64,000 nt of DNA from Atlantibacter sp. RC6 (GCF_014193285.1 NZ_JACHZE010000001.1:310001-374000); one strand, 5' to 3'. Counted from the stretch's first letter, positions 1-9,964 are shown. Program-made: numbers and translations. The notes: generated by a model not told the origin, from the letters alone.

Positions 1-334
1 TCCGGCCAGCGCCGCGTTTGATTTGATAAACCAGAATAACCTGTGGATGGAGATCACTCGCGTTCTGTCATATCATCTTTTTTATATTCTTAAGCGCGAC
101 AACCGGCTGACCGGCCATGATTCCTATACCATCATCCGCAATTTAATTCTTGAACTGATGCAACTGCCGGAAGATATTCGGCGTCAACTGCCGCTGGCGA
201 GTTACATTCAAAAATACGCAAAACTGTCGCGCAGTAACATCATGCGTATACTGCGTGAATTAAAGAATGGCAATTATATAGAAACCGAACGCGGGGTCCT
301 GATTAAAGTCAACAACCTGCCAGAAAAGTATTAG
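1..334 (+). CDS. IprA-type winged-helix transcriptional regulator (3' part)
   Basis: The reading frame is open from the left edge, so the N-terminus lies outside the window and about 110 residues are seen. The visible part ends in a winged-helix DNA-binding domain: a helical stretch followed by LPLASYIQKYAKLSRSNIMR, a recognition-helix pattern, and a short beta wing (YIETERGVLIKV). This arrangement is typical of the IprA/YaiV-like family, whose sensor half resembles cyclic-nucleotide-binding folds. The gene converges on the fimbrial operon, and the two stop codons abut at 332-337 with no terminator between them. A role in controlling the neighbouring fimbriae is inference from position. The family call is moderately secure. 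Confidence 0.7.
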   Translation, partial: PASAAFDLINQNNLWMEITRVLSYHLFYILKRDNRLTGHDSYTIIRNLILELMQLPEDIRRQLPLASYIQKYAKLSRSNIMRILRELKNGNYIETERGVLIKVNNLPEKY

Positions 335-868
335 TTATTGATATGTCAGCGTTAATACCATTTGAGCGCTCACCGTTCCCGCTGTGATTTGGGTGTCGCT
401 TGCCATAAAGGCATAATAATTTATGGTGACCGTCCCGTTAGTTTTATCAATATTGAAATTGCAATCAGGCGAATACTTTGCGCAGGCAAATGCGCCTTCA
501 GTTCCGCCGTCACGCCGGCTATAATAAACATCCACCGCCACATTCTTTGCAGTACCGGTATTTTTAAGCCGTCCATCCGAAACTCCCCAATCACCTTCCA
601 TTCTGACATTGACCATGTCGTAGGCGACGGGACAATTAATAAACACCACCGTAAATGGCACCTGATTAGAATAAAAAAAGGGCAGAAATCCGGGAACCAC
701 TTCGGATTTGCCTAAATCGACATCCATGCTTGTACCGCCGGACATTTCACAGGGCGTCGGCGTGATAGTCCCATTGATGTTAATCGTGACATCCGCCGCC
801 TGAGCCGGTATCGCCAGGGACGCAGACAGACAAAATAGCGTAAGCAATAGATTAGCAATGAGTTTCAT
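335..868 (-). CDS. Fimbrial minor subunit, last gene of the operon
   Basis: 177-aa secreted pilin-like protein. It has a signal peptide (about residues 1-24, ending QAADV), the early cysteine in PTPCEMSGG and the second cysteine in FINCPV that form the pilin disulfide, and a C-terminal LTLTYQ with the penultimate tyrosine used in donor-strand exchange. It should assemble through the periplasmic chaperone and the outer-membrane usher encoded upstream. It starts 13 bases after the preceding pilin gene and is the last gene of the operon. Whether it is a tip adaptor or a terminator subunit cannot be told from sequence. Confidence 0.85.
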   Translation of the reverse strand: MKLIANLLLTLFCLSASLAIPAQAADVTININGTITPTPCEMSGGTSMDVDLGKSEVVPGFLPFFYSNQVPFTVVFINCPVAYDMVNVRMEGDWGVSDGRLKNTGTAKNVAVDVYYSRRDGGTEGAFACAKYSPDCNFNIDKTNGTVTINYYAFMASDTQITAGTVSAQMVLTLTYQ

Positions 869-881
869 TGATTTATCCCAG

Positions 882-1397
882 CTATTGATAGGTCAGCGTA
901 GCGCTGACTACCGCAGAAACCGTACCCGGCCTGACATAGCCGGTTTCCGTCCAGATACGGGTATGCAAATTCCAGGTAAATTCCTGATTAGCGATGATAC
1001 CGGTCATCGATTTACCGTTGCCCAGCGGCGTGCCGTCGGTTGCTCGCAGTTCCACCGCCACATTGGTCGCGGTGCCGCTGTTCTGATAGCGAAAATCAGG
1101 GTCCGTGGAATCGGACGTACCGTTAAAGGTAATCGTTGCCAGGGTATACTGGATTGGGCAGTTATAAATCCGAATATCAAACGCAACCCAGTCGCTAAAC
1201 GACCCCGCCGTCGCCAGGTCGCTCATTTTGATATCATTGCCCAGATTAACGTTAATTGTCGGTTGCTCAACCATGCAGGGCGACGCGATAACCCGCCCCT
1301 GTAAAGTGAAAGTTTTAGAATCGGAGAGTTCCGCCACGCACGGATAATAAATAATCATGCACAACAGAAATAATCCGGCCTGACCTGATCGTTTCAT
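882..1397 (-). CDS. Fimbrial minor subunit
   Basis: 171-aa pilin-domain protein with a signal peptide (about residues 1-22, ending PCVAE). The conserved cysteine pair lies in ASPCMVEQP and IYNCPIQ, and the C-terminus is ATLTYQ. A GGAGG ribosome site precedes the ATG at 1397. It is a paralogue of the next gene downstream; both share the donor-strand C-terminal pattern and spacing of the cysteines. Its place after the adhesin suggests a tip-fibrillum or adaptor subunit, which is inference. Confidence 0.85.
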   Translation of the reverse strand: MKRSGQAGLFLLCMIIYYPCVAELSDSKTFTLQGRVIASPCMVEQPTINVNLGNDIKMSDLATAGSFSDWVAFDIRIYNCPIQYTLATITFNGTSDSTDPDFRYQNSGTATNVAVELRATDGTPLGNGKSMTGIIANQEFTWNLHTRIWTETGYVRPGTVSAVVSATLTYQ

Positions 1398-1416
1398 ATC
1401 CAGCCTCCAGCCAGTG

Positions 1417-2373
1417 TTACTGATAGTTGACGACTAACGTCAACGCGCTTTCCACATCGCCCAGCGTTACCTGCGAGGGAGCATCAACGTAGTAAGCGAC
1501 ATTAAGCGGGATGGAATAATCGCCGCTGCCGTTATATTCGCTAAGAGTGTAATACTGGGTGAGCCGGTAATTTTCCGTCGGTGAACGCAGTAACTGGAAA
1601 TAAACACCGGCCGCCGAACCCGGTTTGGTATTTATTGTGCCGACAGCGGTATCGTGCGAACCATACGAACTCTGGAACAGATAGCGAATATTGGTAATGG
1701 CCCCTGGACATTGAGTTAATGTTACCGGGACACTTTTCATACTGATTGCCCCCACCTGTATATTCGCGCTGGGCAAATCATCGAGCCGGACCACGGCGGG
1801 CACATCAATGATGCACGGCGTGATGTAGGGCTGGTTTGACGCGCCACTGTAGTACATTGCCCGCACAGTGGCGACTGGCGCGCCGTTATAATTATTGAAG
1901 ATCATCTGTACGTTCGGCATGGAAACAGGCCCGGACGGCACATAATCCGCCAGACGCACCAGCCGGTAACTCACCTTAATAGCGCTGCCGACACAGACAG
2001 TATTAGCGGGCAGTTGCATGATGTAGGGAGGCGTCGTAGTTTCTGGAAGACAACCGTTAACATCGGTGAGTTTGAATTGCACACCGACCCCCGCATTGGT
2101 GGTTATCCATGTCACGCCATCGCCCGTGATACCTCCGCCTATTTGGGTATCTATGTAGCTTCCTGTGACTCCGTTTGTCTCAAGGGAATAAAGCATCTCG
2201 CTAACCGCCGCCCAGTCAGTTGTGGCGCCTACCGTAGCGGGTATCGTGAATTTGCTGAGGTCATAAGCGACATTGAGTTGCTCCGCACTGGTAAAATAAC
2301 CGGCCCGTAGCGGGAACGCGCAGAAGAATAAAAATGTCAGCAGCGCGACGGCCATAGCGTTAGTTTTACTCAT
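1417..2373 (-). CDS. Fimbrial tip adhesin (two-domain)
   Basis: 318-aa secreted protein, about twice the length of the pilins. After a signal peptide (residues 1-24, ending LRAGY) comes a variable N-terminal half with one cysteine pair, matching a lectin-like receptor-binding domain. The second half, from about residue 180, is a pilin domain (PCIIDVPAVVRLDDLP ... TQCPGA ... LTLVVNYQ). This is the build of FimH-type adhesins. The start overlaps the usher stop by 8 bases and has a GGAGG site inside the usher gene, so translation is probably coupled. The ligand cannot be predicted. Confidence 0.85.
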   Translation of the reverse strand: MSKTNAMAVALLTFLFFCAFPLRAGYFTSAEQLNVAYDLSKFTIPATVGATTDWAAVSEMLYSLETNGVTGSYIDTQIGGGITGDGVTWITTNAGVGVQFKLTDVNGCLPETTTPPYIMQLPANTVCVGSAIKVSYRLVRLADYVPSGPVSMPNVQMIFNNYNGAPVATVRAMYYSGASNQPYITPCIIDVPAVVRLDDLPSANIQVGAISMKSVPVTLTQCPGAITNIRYLFQSSYGSHDTAVGTINTKPGSAAGVYFQLLRSPTENYRLTQYYTLSEYNGSGDYSIPLNVAYYVDAPSQVTLGDVESALTLVVNYQ

Positions 2374-4918
2374 CGTTTCCTCCTGCCGGGCGCGCCGGGC
2401 CCGGGCGGCAAAGCAGCTCTTTGGTAAACAGACCGGTGTCTTGCGCTTTTACCCCCAGCCGGAAATCAGCGGTACAGCTCGCAGCGCCCCACTCCGCCAA
2501 AAGCTGCCCCGACTCCGGCAGGACGCGCAGGTAAACCTCGCCGCCTTCGCCGACAATGCTGCTGCTGGCACCTTCTGCACCCACCAGCGTCACGGTGGAG
2601 CCAAACGGCGCAGGTTTGCCATCCGGCAACCGCAACGTGAGAAGCGCGCGCTGGCCGATGCTGGTCGCGAAGGAGGCGCGGGCAATTGCCCCACGGGTTG
2701 GCACCACGGTCTGGGCGGCAAGATCCATATCCACATTTTCACCGAAAGTCGTGTTGTCCAGCGTGATGGTATTTTCGCGATACGGCGTGGCGTACGGCAC
2801 CAGGGTGTAACCACGGAAATCCGTTGCGACGCCGGTCTGGTTCTGAACGCTAACCCCGCTGGCACCGGGCGCTTTAACCAGGATGGCGGTTTCACCTAGC
2901 GACTGGGCCAGCGTCACGCCATTGCGGTGGCCGACAATGCTGCCTTTCACGCCATAGTTGACGCGCCGCTGGTCGCTGTCATGACCGTAGCCCAGCGTGG
3001 TCTCGCCATAGGTTCCCCGGTAGTTGGCGCTGGCCGTGCCGCTCATCTGGTCATCATCGCTATTGCGCGATTCCTGAACGCTCCAGTTAAAGTTATTGTC
3101 TTCCAGCAGCGACCCGTTCAGCCCAACGCTGTGCGTAGTGCCGCTATCACTGGTGAAGGTGCCGCTGTAGTTAGCCCAGGTTTTGTGCAGCCAGCGATCA
3201 AGGGGGATGTTGATATTAAAATAGAGCAGCCGATCGTTTTCAGAGGAAACCGGACCGGAGATTTGCTGTGACGACGCGGTATTCTGCGTTTCGCTATAGG
3301 TCACGCCGTAACTGATGCCATTCCAGTTATTGTTATAGCTCACTGACAGCGATTGCGACTCCTGGCTACTGTCCCAGTAATCTTCACGTACAAAACTCAG
3401 GGTCACTGCGCCCGCAAAGAGTGCCGTGTTCTGGCTAAGCGAGAATTCAATGCGATTTTTCCGCCGCTCCGCCAGCAGGAAATCATTATCGCTGGTCCAG
3501 GATTCCAGCGTTTCCGGCAAGGTGTAATAGTTACCGTCCAGATAGCGGTAGCCCGCAATGGCAAATGTCGTGCCGGTCGCGGTTATCGATTTGCTGTAGC
3601 GCAACCGCACAGCTTCGCCCCTGGCCTCGTCACGGTTTTTCACCGTCGCCCGGGCCGCCGTCACATCGCCTGACACCGCCCCCCAGTCGCCCCCATTCAG
3701 CCCTAACCCCAGCGCACCGGCGCTATAGCGTGAAGGCGCATACTGAACGCCGCCGTACAGCGTGAGTTGCCACGGCAGACCATAAATACCGGTCGCCTGA
3801 TAAAAATTGTTTTTATCTACGCTGCTGTTATAGGTCCGGTATTCGCCGCCCGCGAAATCATATTTCAGCCGTCCTTCGCGCTGTAATACGGGCAACGAGG
3901 CGAAAGGCACCACGAAATGCTGTTCGCTGCCGTCGCTTTCCTGCACCGTGACGTTGAGATCGCCGCTGCTGCCCGTGGGATAAATATCGTTGATTTCAAA
4001 CGCGCCGGGCGCGACGGTGGTGCGGTAAATAATGTAACTGTTCTGGCGGATCACCACTTCAGCGTTGGTACGGGCGATACCGCGTACCACCGGGGCGTAA
4101 CCGCGCACGCTTTCCGGCAGCATGTCGTCATCGGAGGCTAACTGCACCCCGCGAAACGAGACGTTATCAAAGACATCGGAAGGCGAGACCCCATCGCCCA
4201 GCAAAAGCTGGCCCTGCAACGGAACAATTTCCCGCTGGGCGTAGGTATAGATCGTGTCCCAGCTATCCTGACCGTTGCCGTCGTTATACCAGGTGGTGTA
4301 GTTACGAAGCCGCCACGCGCCGAGATTCATCCCGGGCCGCAGGTTAAGATAATCGGTGCGTTTACTGCCGCCGTCGCTGTCTGACAGGTAATCCACGCCC
4401 GAATACGCGTAATTCATAATCAGCGCATTGATGCCGTCATCCCAGCGTTCCGGGGGAATGTAGCCGCGAGCGCGCACGTTTATCGCCTGTTGCGGGAAAT
4501 CCAGTTGCAGGCGCTGCTCATTAAACAGGAACGTCGATTTGGCATCGGGGATTTGGCTGAGATCGGCGCAGCCTTTGTCATCATCTGTCAGCGCCGGGTA
4601 ATCCTCGACATTCACCCCGTAGCTTTCCAGCACCGCCCGGCTCAGGCACGGAACTAATGTCTTATCCTCTTTACCCAGCGTTCGAAAAGTTACATCCCGC
4701 GTCTCCTGTTTTTGCTGATTCACATAGATATCAACACGATAAACGCCCGGCGCTTGCGAGCCCGCGCTGAATCCTGATAAATCGCTAACGCTCTGCTCGG
4801 GCGCGGCCACTTCAACCAACGCGGGATCGAAATACTCCTCGGCGCCGACAGCAAAACTGAGACATGAAAGCCCCGTTGCGAGGCAGTACCTTACCGTAAA
4901 AAAAAGTCGGTTTAGCAT
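2366..4918 (-). CDS. Fimbrial outer-membrane usher
   Basis: 850-aa FimD/PapC family usher of normal length. It has a signal peptide and an N-terminal chaperone-binding domain (YFDPALVEVA, VDIYVNQQ). The long central 24-strand beta-barrel contains the plug domain around residues 230-320 (GYAPVVRGIARTNAEVVIRQ is a hallmark). The C-terminal domains carry the typical FRGYTLVPYATPYREN and LPDGKPAPFG motifs. It forms the secretion pore that accepts chaperone-subunit complexes and polymerises the pilus at the outer membrane. A GGAGG site lies 5 bases before the ATG at 4918. Confidence 0.97.
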   Translation of the reverse strand: MLNRLFFTVRYCLATGLSCLSFAVGAEEYFDPALVEVAAPEQSVSDLSGFSAGSQAPGVYRVDIYVNQQKQETRDVTFRTLGKEDKTLVPCLSRAVLESYGVNVEDYPALTDDDKGCADLSQIPDAKSTFLFNEQRLQLDFPQQAINVRARGYIPPERWDDGINALIMNYAYSGVDYLSDSDGGSKRTDYLNLRPGMNLGAWRLRNYTTWYNDGNGQDSWDTIYTYAQREIVPLQGQLLLGDGVSPSDVFDNVSFRGVQLASDDDMLPESVRGYAPVVRGIARTNAEVVIRQNSYIIYRTTVAPGAFEINDIYPTGSSGDLNVTVQESDGSEQHFVVPFASLPVLQREGRLKYDFAGGEYRTYNSSVDKNNFYQATGIYGLPWQLTLYGGVQYAPSRYSAGALGLGLNGGDWGAVSGDVTAARATVKNRDEARGEAVRLRYSKSITATGTTFAIAGYRYLDGNYYTLPETLESWTSDNDFLLAERRKNRIEFSLSQNTALFAGAVTLSFVREDYWDSSQESQSLSVSYNNNWNGISYGVTYSETQNTASSQQISGPVSSENDRLLYFNINIPLDRWLHKTWANYSGTFTSDSGTTHSVGLNGSLLEDNNFNWSVQESRNSDDDQMSGTASANYRGTYGETTLGYGHDSDQRRVNYGVKGSIVGHRNGVTLAQSLGETAILVKAPGASGVSVQNQTGVATDFRGYTLVPYATPYRENTITLDNTTFGENVDMDLAAQTVVPTRGAIARASFATSIGQRALLTLRLPDGKPAPFGSTVTLVGAEGASSSIVGEGGEVYLRVLPESGQLLAEWGAASCTADFRLGVKAQDTGLFTKELLCRPGPARPAGGNDE

Positions 4919-4949
4919 CCCAGCCTCCGTAGTTATCTATTTGTAATAG

Positions 4950-5627
4950 TTAAAGAGAAGTCTGGTGCTCTTTACCGCCGGCACCGTAGTCAGTAATTAA
5001 TGCCCAGCTCATCTGGCTGCCGCTGGTACTGGCGGGCAACGCGAAACTGGCGGTTGAGTTCGGGGCCACGTAGGTTACCGTGGGTACAGGCTGCCCGTTG
5101 ATGCGGACATACAGAAAATTCATATAAAACGGCGTGGGATTGTTGACGGTGAGGTTTCCCCCACTGCGCTGCCAGCGCAATTTATCAGCCAGCTCCTCAG
5201 GGTTCTGGGAATTTAACCCTGCGGGCCGATAAATCATTTTGATGCGATTTTTAATGGCTATCTTCAGCGCATTTTGTTGTTTGGTGGTTGAGGGAATCGC
5301 TTTAACATTTAGCCAGTAAAGCGTTTCTTTAACCTGACACTGGGGGGATATATTCTCGATGCGCAGCAAGTTTTTCTGCCCTTGATCCAGGCGAAATAAG
5401 GGCGGCGTGAGCAGAAAGGCGCTTTTCGCCGATCCTCCGCTTTCTGATTCAATCCATGACTGAATTAAATACGGGATCTTGTCAGGGTTATTAACACTGA
5501 GGGAGGCCTCCTTTTTATCTCCATGAAAAATAAGCCGGGTACCACCGATAACCACGCCAGCATAACTGTTTGACATGACCGTTAATAATAGAAGGACCAA
5601 TACTTTCATTAATGAAAATATGTTCAT
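4950..5627 (-). CDS. Periplasmic fimbrial chaperone
   Basis: 225-aa PapD/FimC-type chaperone. The start at 5627 (MNIFSLMK) is chosen because it begins a clear signal peptide (ending SNSYA) and follows AAAGGTG; the frame is open 23 codons further upstream. The family signature is present: TRLIFHGDKKEASLSVNN, then IPYLIQSWIE, and the subunit-binding segment with the basic residue in IKNRIKMIYRP. It captures pilins as they leave Sec, completes their Ig fold with its G1 strand and hands them to the usher. Confidence 0.95.
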   Translation of the reverse strand: MNIFSLMKVLVLLLLTVMSNSYAGVVIGGTRLIFHGDKKEASLSVNNPDKIPYLIQSWIESESGGSAKSAFLLTPPLFRLDQGQKNLLRIENISPQCQVKETLYWLNVKAIPSTTKQQNALKIAIKNRIKMIYRPAGLNSQNPEELADKLRWQRSGGNLTVNNPTPFYMNFLYVRINGQPVPTVTYVAPNSTASFALPASTSGSQMSWALITDYGAGGKEHQTSL

Positions 5628-5707
5628 GCATGCACCTTTGACTGATGAAAGCCAATAGTAAAACCGGGAATTTCCCGGTTTTACTTCGCGCTGCAATTAG
5701 CAGTAAT

Positions 5708-6238
5708 TTAGTTATAGACTACGGTAAAGCTTGTTGCCGCATTTGCTACACCCGCAGTAACAGTATCTGAGATGGCACGGTAATAAGCGGTATAATTCAG
5801 AGACATTGTTCCATCAGTACCAATTGGCAAAAAGGTGGTCGGGGTCACTTTCATGGAAACCGGGTTATCCGTCGAGTCTTTAATTTCCACACCTACGCCC
5901 GTTGCAGCGCCGGCGCCGTTGGTAAGGGCGAGAACGGTGTCGTCGCCAACCACGCTTTCACCTTCAAATTTAATCGCTGCGCCGCTCACGCCGGTCGCGG
6001 TTGTCGGGCAACCGGTTAATTTGATGGTGAATTTGGTGGCGCTCTCTTCATCGCCGACCTGGTTAAAAGAAGATTTATTTACTTTGCCCAAATCTACGGT
6101 CATATCTTTAGAATCTGCATCCACCTGGCAAGAGGTATCAACAATTTCACCAGTGAAATTAATAACACCATCGCTGGCTAATGCGGCACCGGTGTTAATA
6201 GCAGAGATTACGGCAAGGGAAATAAGCAGCTTTTTCAT
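5708..6238 (-). CDS. Major fimbrial subunit (pilin)
   Basis: 176-aa pilin starting at MKKLLISLAV (6238) with a signal peptide ending ALASDG. The frame is open further upstream but carries no pilin sequence. The cysteine pair lies in VDTSCQVDAD and LTGCPTT, and the C-terminus SFTVVYN carries the donor-strand tyrosine. It is first in the operon, as expected for the abundant shaft subunit. The 182 bases upstream are AT-rich and should hold the operon promoter; no invertible element or obvious operator was seen there. Confidence 0.93.
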   Translation of the reverse strand: MKKLLISLAVISAINTGAALASDGVINFTGEIVDTSCQVDADSKDMTVDLGKVNKSSFNQVGDEESATKFTIKLTGCPTTATGVSGAAIKFEGESVVGDDTVLALTNGAGAATGVGVEIKDSTDNPVSMKVTPTTFLPIGTDGTMSLNYTAYYRAISDTVTAGVANAATSFTVVYN

Positions 6239-6416
6239 ATTGGTATTCACTTTGTAAATAATGAGTCGGTTAATAATTAACGTCCGTTTATGTTCACTCC
6301 TTAAGTGCGAAGAATAATAAACCGTTCGATTGGGCGTGAAAATGTCCAAAAAGGCACACCTGAATAATGGCACCCAGAGAGTAAGGGGAATTATTAAATA
6401 TAAAAGTGAGAGAGGT

Positions 6417-6450
6417 AAAAAGGCTTCCATAAAATATGAAAGCCTCTAAA
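6417..6450 (-). terminator. Intrinsic terminator after pepT
   Basis: AGGCTTcCAT and ATGaAAGCCT (6421-6445) pair with a five-base loop. On the minus strand the hairpin is followed by a run of T at 6420-6417. It separates pepT from the fimbrial promoter region. Confidence 0.75.
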
Positions 6451-6453
6451 AAA

Positions 6454-7677
6454 TTAACGTTGCGCGGTGAGTTCAGCGATACGCACAATAACTGCGACGG
6501 CTTTTTCCATCCCTTCCAGCGTCACGAATTCATGTTTGCCGTGGTAGTTATATCCGCCGGTAAATAAGTTCGGGCAAGGCAATCCTTTGAAAGATAACTG
6601 CGCACCGTCAGTGCCGCCGCGGATCGGCTTCATGATGGGTTCGATATCGCAGTCCTGCATCGCCTGCTGGGCAATCTCAATAATATGTGGATGCTCCGCC
6701 ACTTTATCGCGCATATTGTAATAGCTGTCTTCAATCACCAGTTCGATATAGCAATCCGGGTGCAACCCTTTGCCGACCTTTTTGGCGATATCCATCATCT
6801 TACGCTTGCGCGCTTCAAACTTACTGCGGTCAAAATCGCGGATGATGTAATGCATTTCCGCTTTATCCACGTTGCCCTTCATGCTGTGCAGATGATAAAA
6901 GCCTTCATAACCCTCGGTCATTTCCGGGCTCTCATCAGCTGGGACGTCGGCGTGAATACGCGCCGCCAGCGACAGTGCATTCACCATCACCCCTTTGGCG
7001 GTGCCGGGATGCACATTGTTACCGACGATTTTGATGGTCACCGAGGCGGCATTGAAGTTTTCAAACTCCAGTTCGCCGACCCCGCCGCCGTCCACGGTAT
7101 AGGCCCACTGGGCGTTAAACTGTTCGACATCGAAAAACTTCGCGCCCTTGCCCACTTCTTCATCCGGCGTGAACGCCACGCGGATATCGCCATGGGGAAT
7201 ATTGTTGCCTTTCAGCACCGCCATAGCGGTCATGATTTCCGCCACACCCGCTTTATCATCCGCACCGAGCAGCGTTTTGCCGTCGGTGGTGATCAGCGTC
7301 TGGCCCAGTAGTTGGTGCAGTACCGGGAACATCACCGGTGACAGCACTTCATCGCCAATGCCCAGCGCGATATCGCCGCCGCGATAGTTTTCGAGAATTT
7401 GCGGATTAACGTTTTTACCGCTGAAATCAGGCGACGTGTCGACATGGGAAATAAAGCCAATCGCCGGGACGGCGTAATCAACGTTGGACGGCAGCGTGCC
7501 CATCACCGTGCCCTGTTCGCTGAGAGTGACGTTCACCAGTCCCAACTCTTCCATTTGCGTCTTGAGAATACGCAGCAGTTTCCACTGCCCTTCGGTACTT
7601 GGGACCTGACGGACACCCGCTTTAGATTGCGTGTCCAGTGAGACATAGTGCAAAAAACGTTCTAGTAATTTATCCAT
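6454..7677 (-). CDS. pepT: Peptidase T (aminotripeptidase)
   Basis: 407-aa cytoplasmic zinc aminopeptidase of the M20 family that removes the N-terminal residue of tripeptides; E. coli PepT is 408 aa. Metal-ligand and catalytic motifs are intact: [30 protein letters not shown] and the C-terminal IRGGTDGAQ. Divergent from potA. In Salmonella and E. coli pepT is anaerobically induced through FNR; only a weak half-match was seen upstream here, so no FNR site is claimed. Confidence 0.98.
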   Translation of the reverse strand: MDKLLERFLHYVSLDTQSKAGVRQVPSTEGQWKLLRILKTQMEELGLVNVTLSEQGTVMGTLPSNVDYAVPAIGFISHVDTSPDFSGKNVNPQILENYRGGDIALGIGDEVLSPVMFPVLHQLLGQTLITTDGKTLLGADDKAGVAEIMTAMAVLKGNNIPHGDIRVAFTPDEEVGKGAKFFDVEQFNAQWAYTVDGGGVGELEFENFNAASVTIKIVGNNVHPGTAKGVMVNALSLAARIHADVPADESPEMTEGYEGFYHLHSMKGNVDKAEMHYIIRDFDRSKFEARKRKMMDIAKKVGKGLHPDCYIELVIEDSYYNMRDKVAEHPHIIEIAQQAMQDCDIEPIMKPIRGGTDGAQLSFKGLPCPNLFTGGYNYHGKHEFVTLEGMEKAVAVIVRIAELTAQR

Positions 7678-7986
7678 GCAGCCACCCTCATTTTTGTGAC
7701 AACATTATCAATAAGCCCGAAAATACAAATATTGCGCCACATCACTTTTAACCTTCCGGGGGTGAAAAAAAGCCTTTTTGCCGGTTTGAGTGACAATGTG
7801 TCAGCATTGGGATAAAACCCTTGTCAAAGCGTAGTGTAAATCCCTGTAAGCAGGAGTATGAATGCGCATGAAGCATTGGCGATTTCAATGCTTTGCCGTA
7901 GAATGCCTGCCCTTGTTAATTTATGTGTCAGCCCAGGTGGTAAATCACAAACCCCGCATCCGGCGCTGTTTGCCGATGCGTTAGTT
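7678..7986. promoter_or_regulatory. Divergent pepT/potA intergenic region
   Basis: 309 bases separating two divergent transcription units. It must contain both promoters. The potA side has TTGTCA at 7821-7826 as a possible -35 element and an AGGAG ribosome site at 7852-7856 that serves a leader ORF. No strong palindromic operator was recognised. Confidence 0.5.
7862..7984 (+). CDS. Putative 40-aa leader peptide upstream of potA
   Basis: ATG at 7862 lies 5 bases after AGGAG, a better ribosome site than potA itself has. It opens a 40-codon frame ([10 protein letters not shown] ... RIRRCLPMR) that ends with TAG at 7982-7984, two bases before the potA ATG at 7987. The peptide is basic and cysteine-rich. 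The tight stop-start spacing suggests translational coupling or a regulatory leader for the polyamine uptake operon. No homology is claimed. A second frame from 7858 runs into potA without a stop but its ATG is too close to the AGGAG. Confidence 0.4.
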   Translation: MRMKHWRFQCFAVECLPLLIYVSAQVVNHKPRIRRCLPMR

Positions 7987-9123
7987 ATGGGACAGCGTAA
8001 AAAATTGAATAAACACTCCCGTTCGCTTTCGCCGCTGGTTCAACTGGCGGGAATTCAGAAAGGTTTTGATGGTAAAAATGTCATTACTGACTTATCCCTG
8101 ACCATCAACAATGGTGAATTTCTCACACTGCTTGGCCCGTCGGGCTGCGGTAAGACCACCGTCCTGCGCCTGATTGCCGGCCTGGAAACGGTGGATTCCG
8201 GCCAGATCATTCTTGATGGCCAGGAGATTACCGATGTTCCCGCCGAGCATCGTCACGTCAATACCGTCTTCCAGAGTTATGCCCTTTTCCCGCACATGAC
8301 CGTGTTTGAAAACGTGGCGTTTGGCCTGCGGATGCAGAAAACCCCGTCGAGCGAGATTACCCCCAGGGTAATGGATGCGCTAAAGATGGTTCAGCTTGAC
8401 AGTTTCGCCACCCGTAAACCCCATCAACTCTCCGGCGGCCAGCAGCAGCGCGTGGCTATCGCCCGTGCGGTGGTCAACAAGCCGCGCCTGCTGTTGCTGG
8501 ACGAATCGCTCTCCGCGCTGGATTACAAGCTGCGTAAACAGATGCAGAACGAGCTGAAAGCGCTACAGCGTAAACTTGGCATTACCTTTGTGTTCGTCAC
8601 CCACGATCAGGAAGAGGCGTTGACCATGTCCGATCGCATCGTGGTGATGCGCGACGGGCGCATTGAGCAAGACGGTACGCCGCGCGAAATCTATGAAGAG
8701 CCGAAGAATCTGTTTGTCGCCAGCTTTATCGGCGAGATCAATATCTTCGATGCCACCGTGATGGAGCGGGTCGACGACCAGCGAGTGCGCGCCCGCGTTG
8801 AAGGCCGGGAATGCTTTATCTATGTGAATTTCCCGGTTAGCGCAGGCCAGCAATTAAAAGTGCTGTTGCGTCCGGAAGATTTGCGCGTCGAAGAGATCAA
8901 CGATGCCAGCGAGGCCGAAGGGCTGATCGGCTTTGTGCGCGAGCGCAACTATAAAGGCATGACGCTGGAATCGGTGGTCGAGCTGGAAAACGGCAAAATG
9001 GTGATGGTGAGCGAGTTCTTTAACGAGGACGACCCGGACTTTGACCACTCCCTGGACCAGAAGATGGTGGTGAACTGGGTTGAGAGTTGGGAGGTTGTGC
9101 TGGCTGATGAAGAGCGCGCGTAA
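7987..9123 (+). CDS. potA: Spermidine/putrescine ABC transporter ATPase
   Basis: 378 aa from [10 protein letters not shown], matching E. coli PotA in length and sequence. It contains the Walker A motif [10 protein letters not shown]-loop [10 protein letters not shown], signature [10 protein letters not shown], Walker [13 protein letters not shown] and H-loop VTHDQ, followed by a C-terminal regulatory TOBE domain. It energises polyamine uptake through PotB/PotC. First gene of potABCD; potB overlaps its 3' end by 17 bases. The chosen start has no good ribosome site, see the leader ORF entry. Confidence 0.97.
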   Translation: MGQRKKLNKHSRSLSPLVQLAGIQKGFDGKNVITDLSLTINNGEFLTLLGPSGCGKTTVLRLIAGLETVDSGQIILDGQEITDVPAEHRHVNTVFQSYALFPHMTVFENVAFGLRMQKTPSSEITPRVMDALKMVQLDSFATRKPHQLSGGQQQRVAIARAVVNKPRLLLLDESLSALDYKLRKQMQNELKALQRKLGITFVFVTHDQEEALTMSDRIVVMRDGRIEQDGTPREIYEEPKNLFVASFIGEINIFDATVMERVDDQRVRARVEGRECFIYVNFPVSAGQQLKVLLRPEDLRVEEINDASEAEGLIGFVRERNYKGMTLESVVELENGKMVMVSEFFNEDDPDFDHSLDQKMVVNWVESWEVVLADEERA

Positions 9124-9964
9124 ATTCCAGAATGTGGTGATTGCCACTATCGTCGGTTGGCTGCTGATTTTTGTCTTTCTGCCCAATCTGATGATCATCG
9201 GCACCAGCTTTTTGACCCGCGACGATGCTAACTTCGTCAGCCTGGTCTTTACCCTGGATAACTATGCGCGTCTGCTCGACCCGCTCTACTTCCAGGTGCT
9301 GCTGCACTCCCTGAATATGGCGCTGATCGCCACCGTGGCCTGTCTGGCGTTGGGTTACCCCTTCGCCTGGTTTCTGGCGCGCCTGCCGGAAAAAGTGCGT
9401 CCGCTGCTGCTGTTTTTGTTGATTGTGCCCTTCTGGACCAATTCGCTGATCCGTATCTACGGTTTAAAGATTTTTCTCAGCACTAAGGGCTATCTCAATG
9501 AGTTCCTGCTGTGGCTGGGGGTGATCGACACGCCGATGCGCATTATGTACACCCCGAGCGCGGTGATAATCGGGCTGGTGTATATCCTGCTGCCGTTTAT
9601 GGTGATGCCGCTCTACTCGAGCATTGAAAAGCTCGATAAACCGCTGCTGGAAGCGGCGCGGGATCTCGGCGCCAGTAAACTCCAGACCTTTATCCGCATC
9701 ATTGTGCCGCTGACCATGCCGGGTATTATCGCCGGATGCCTGCTGGTGATGCTGCCGGCGATGGGCCTGTTTTACGTCTCCGACCTGATGGGCGGCGCGA
9801 AGAACCTGCTGATCGGCAACGTGATTAAGAGCCAGTTCCTGAATATCCGCGACTGGCCGTTCGGCTCGGCCACCAGCGTCACCCTGACGGTGGTGATGGG
9901 CCTGATGCTGCTGGTTTACTGGCGCGCCGCGCGGTTACTGAACAAGAAGGGGGATCTGGAATGA
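9107..9964 (+). CDS. potB: Spermidine/putrescine ABC transporter permease
   Basis: 285-aa inner-membrane permease with about six membrane segments. It carries the EAA loop that contacts the ATPase ([18 protein letters not shown]). The start at 9107 (MKSARKF) gives the E. coli length; an upstream in-frame codon at 9080 would only add residues inside potA. It overlaps potA by 17 bases and potC by 4. Confidence 0.96.
   Translation: MKSARKFQNVVIATIVGWLLIFVFLPNLMIIGTSFLTRDDANFVSLVFTLDNYARLLDPLYFQVLLHSLNMALIATVACLALGYPFAWFLARLPEKVRPLLLFLLIVPFWTNSLIRIYGLKIFLSTKGYLNEFLLWLGVIDTPMRIMYTPSAVIIGLVYILLPFMVMPLYSSIEKLDKPLLEAARDLGASKLQTFIRIIVPLTMPGIIAGCLLVMLPAMGLFYVSDLMGGAKNLLIGNVIKSQFLNIRDWPFGSATSVTLTVVMGLMLLVYWRAARLLNKKGDLE

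Noticed and set aside
7858..9123. PotA extended by 43 residues at the N-terminus
   Set aside because: The ATG at 7858 is one base from the AGGAG and the extra residues have no similarity to PotA. The E. coli length is obtained from 7987, and the region is better explained by a separate leader ORF.
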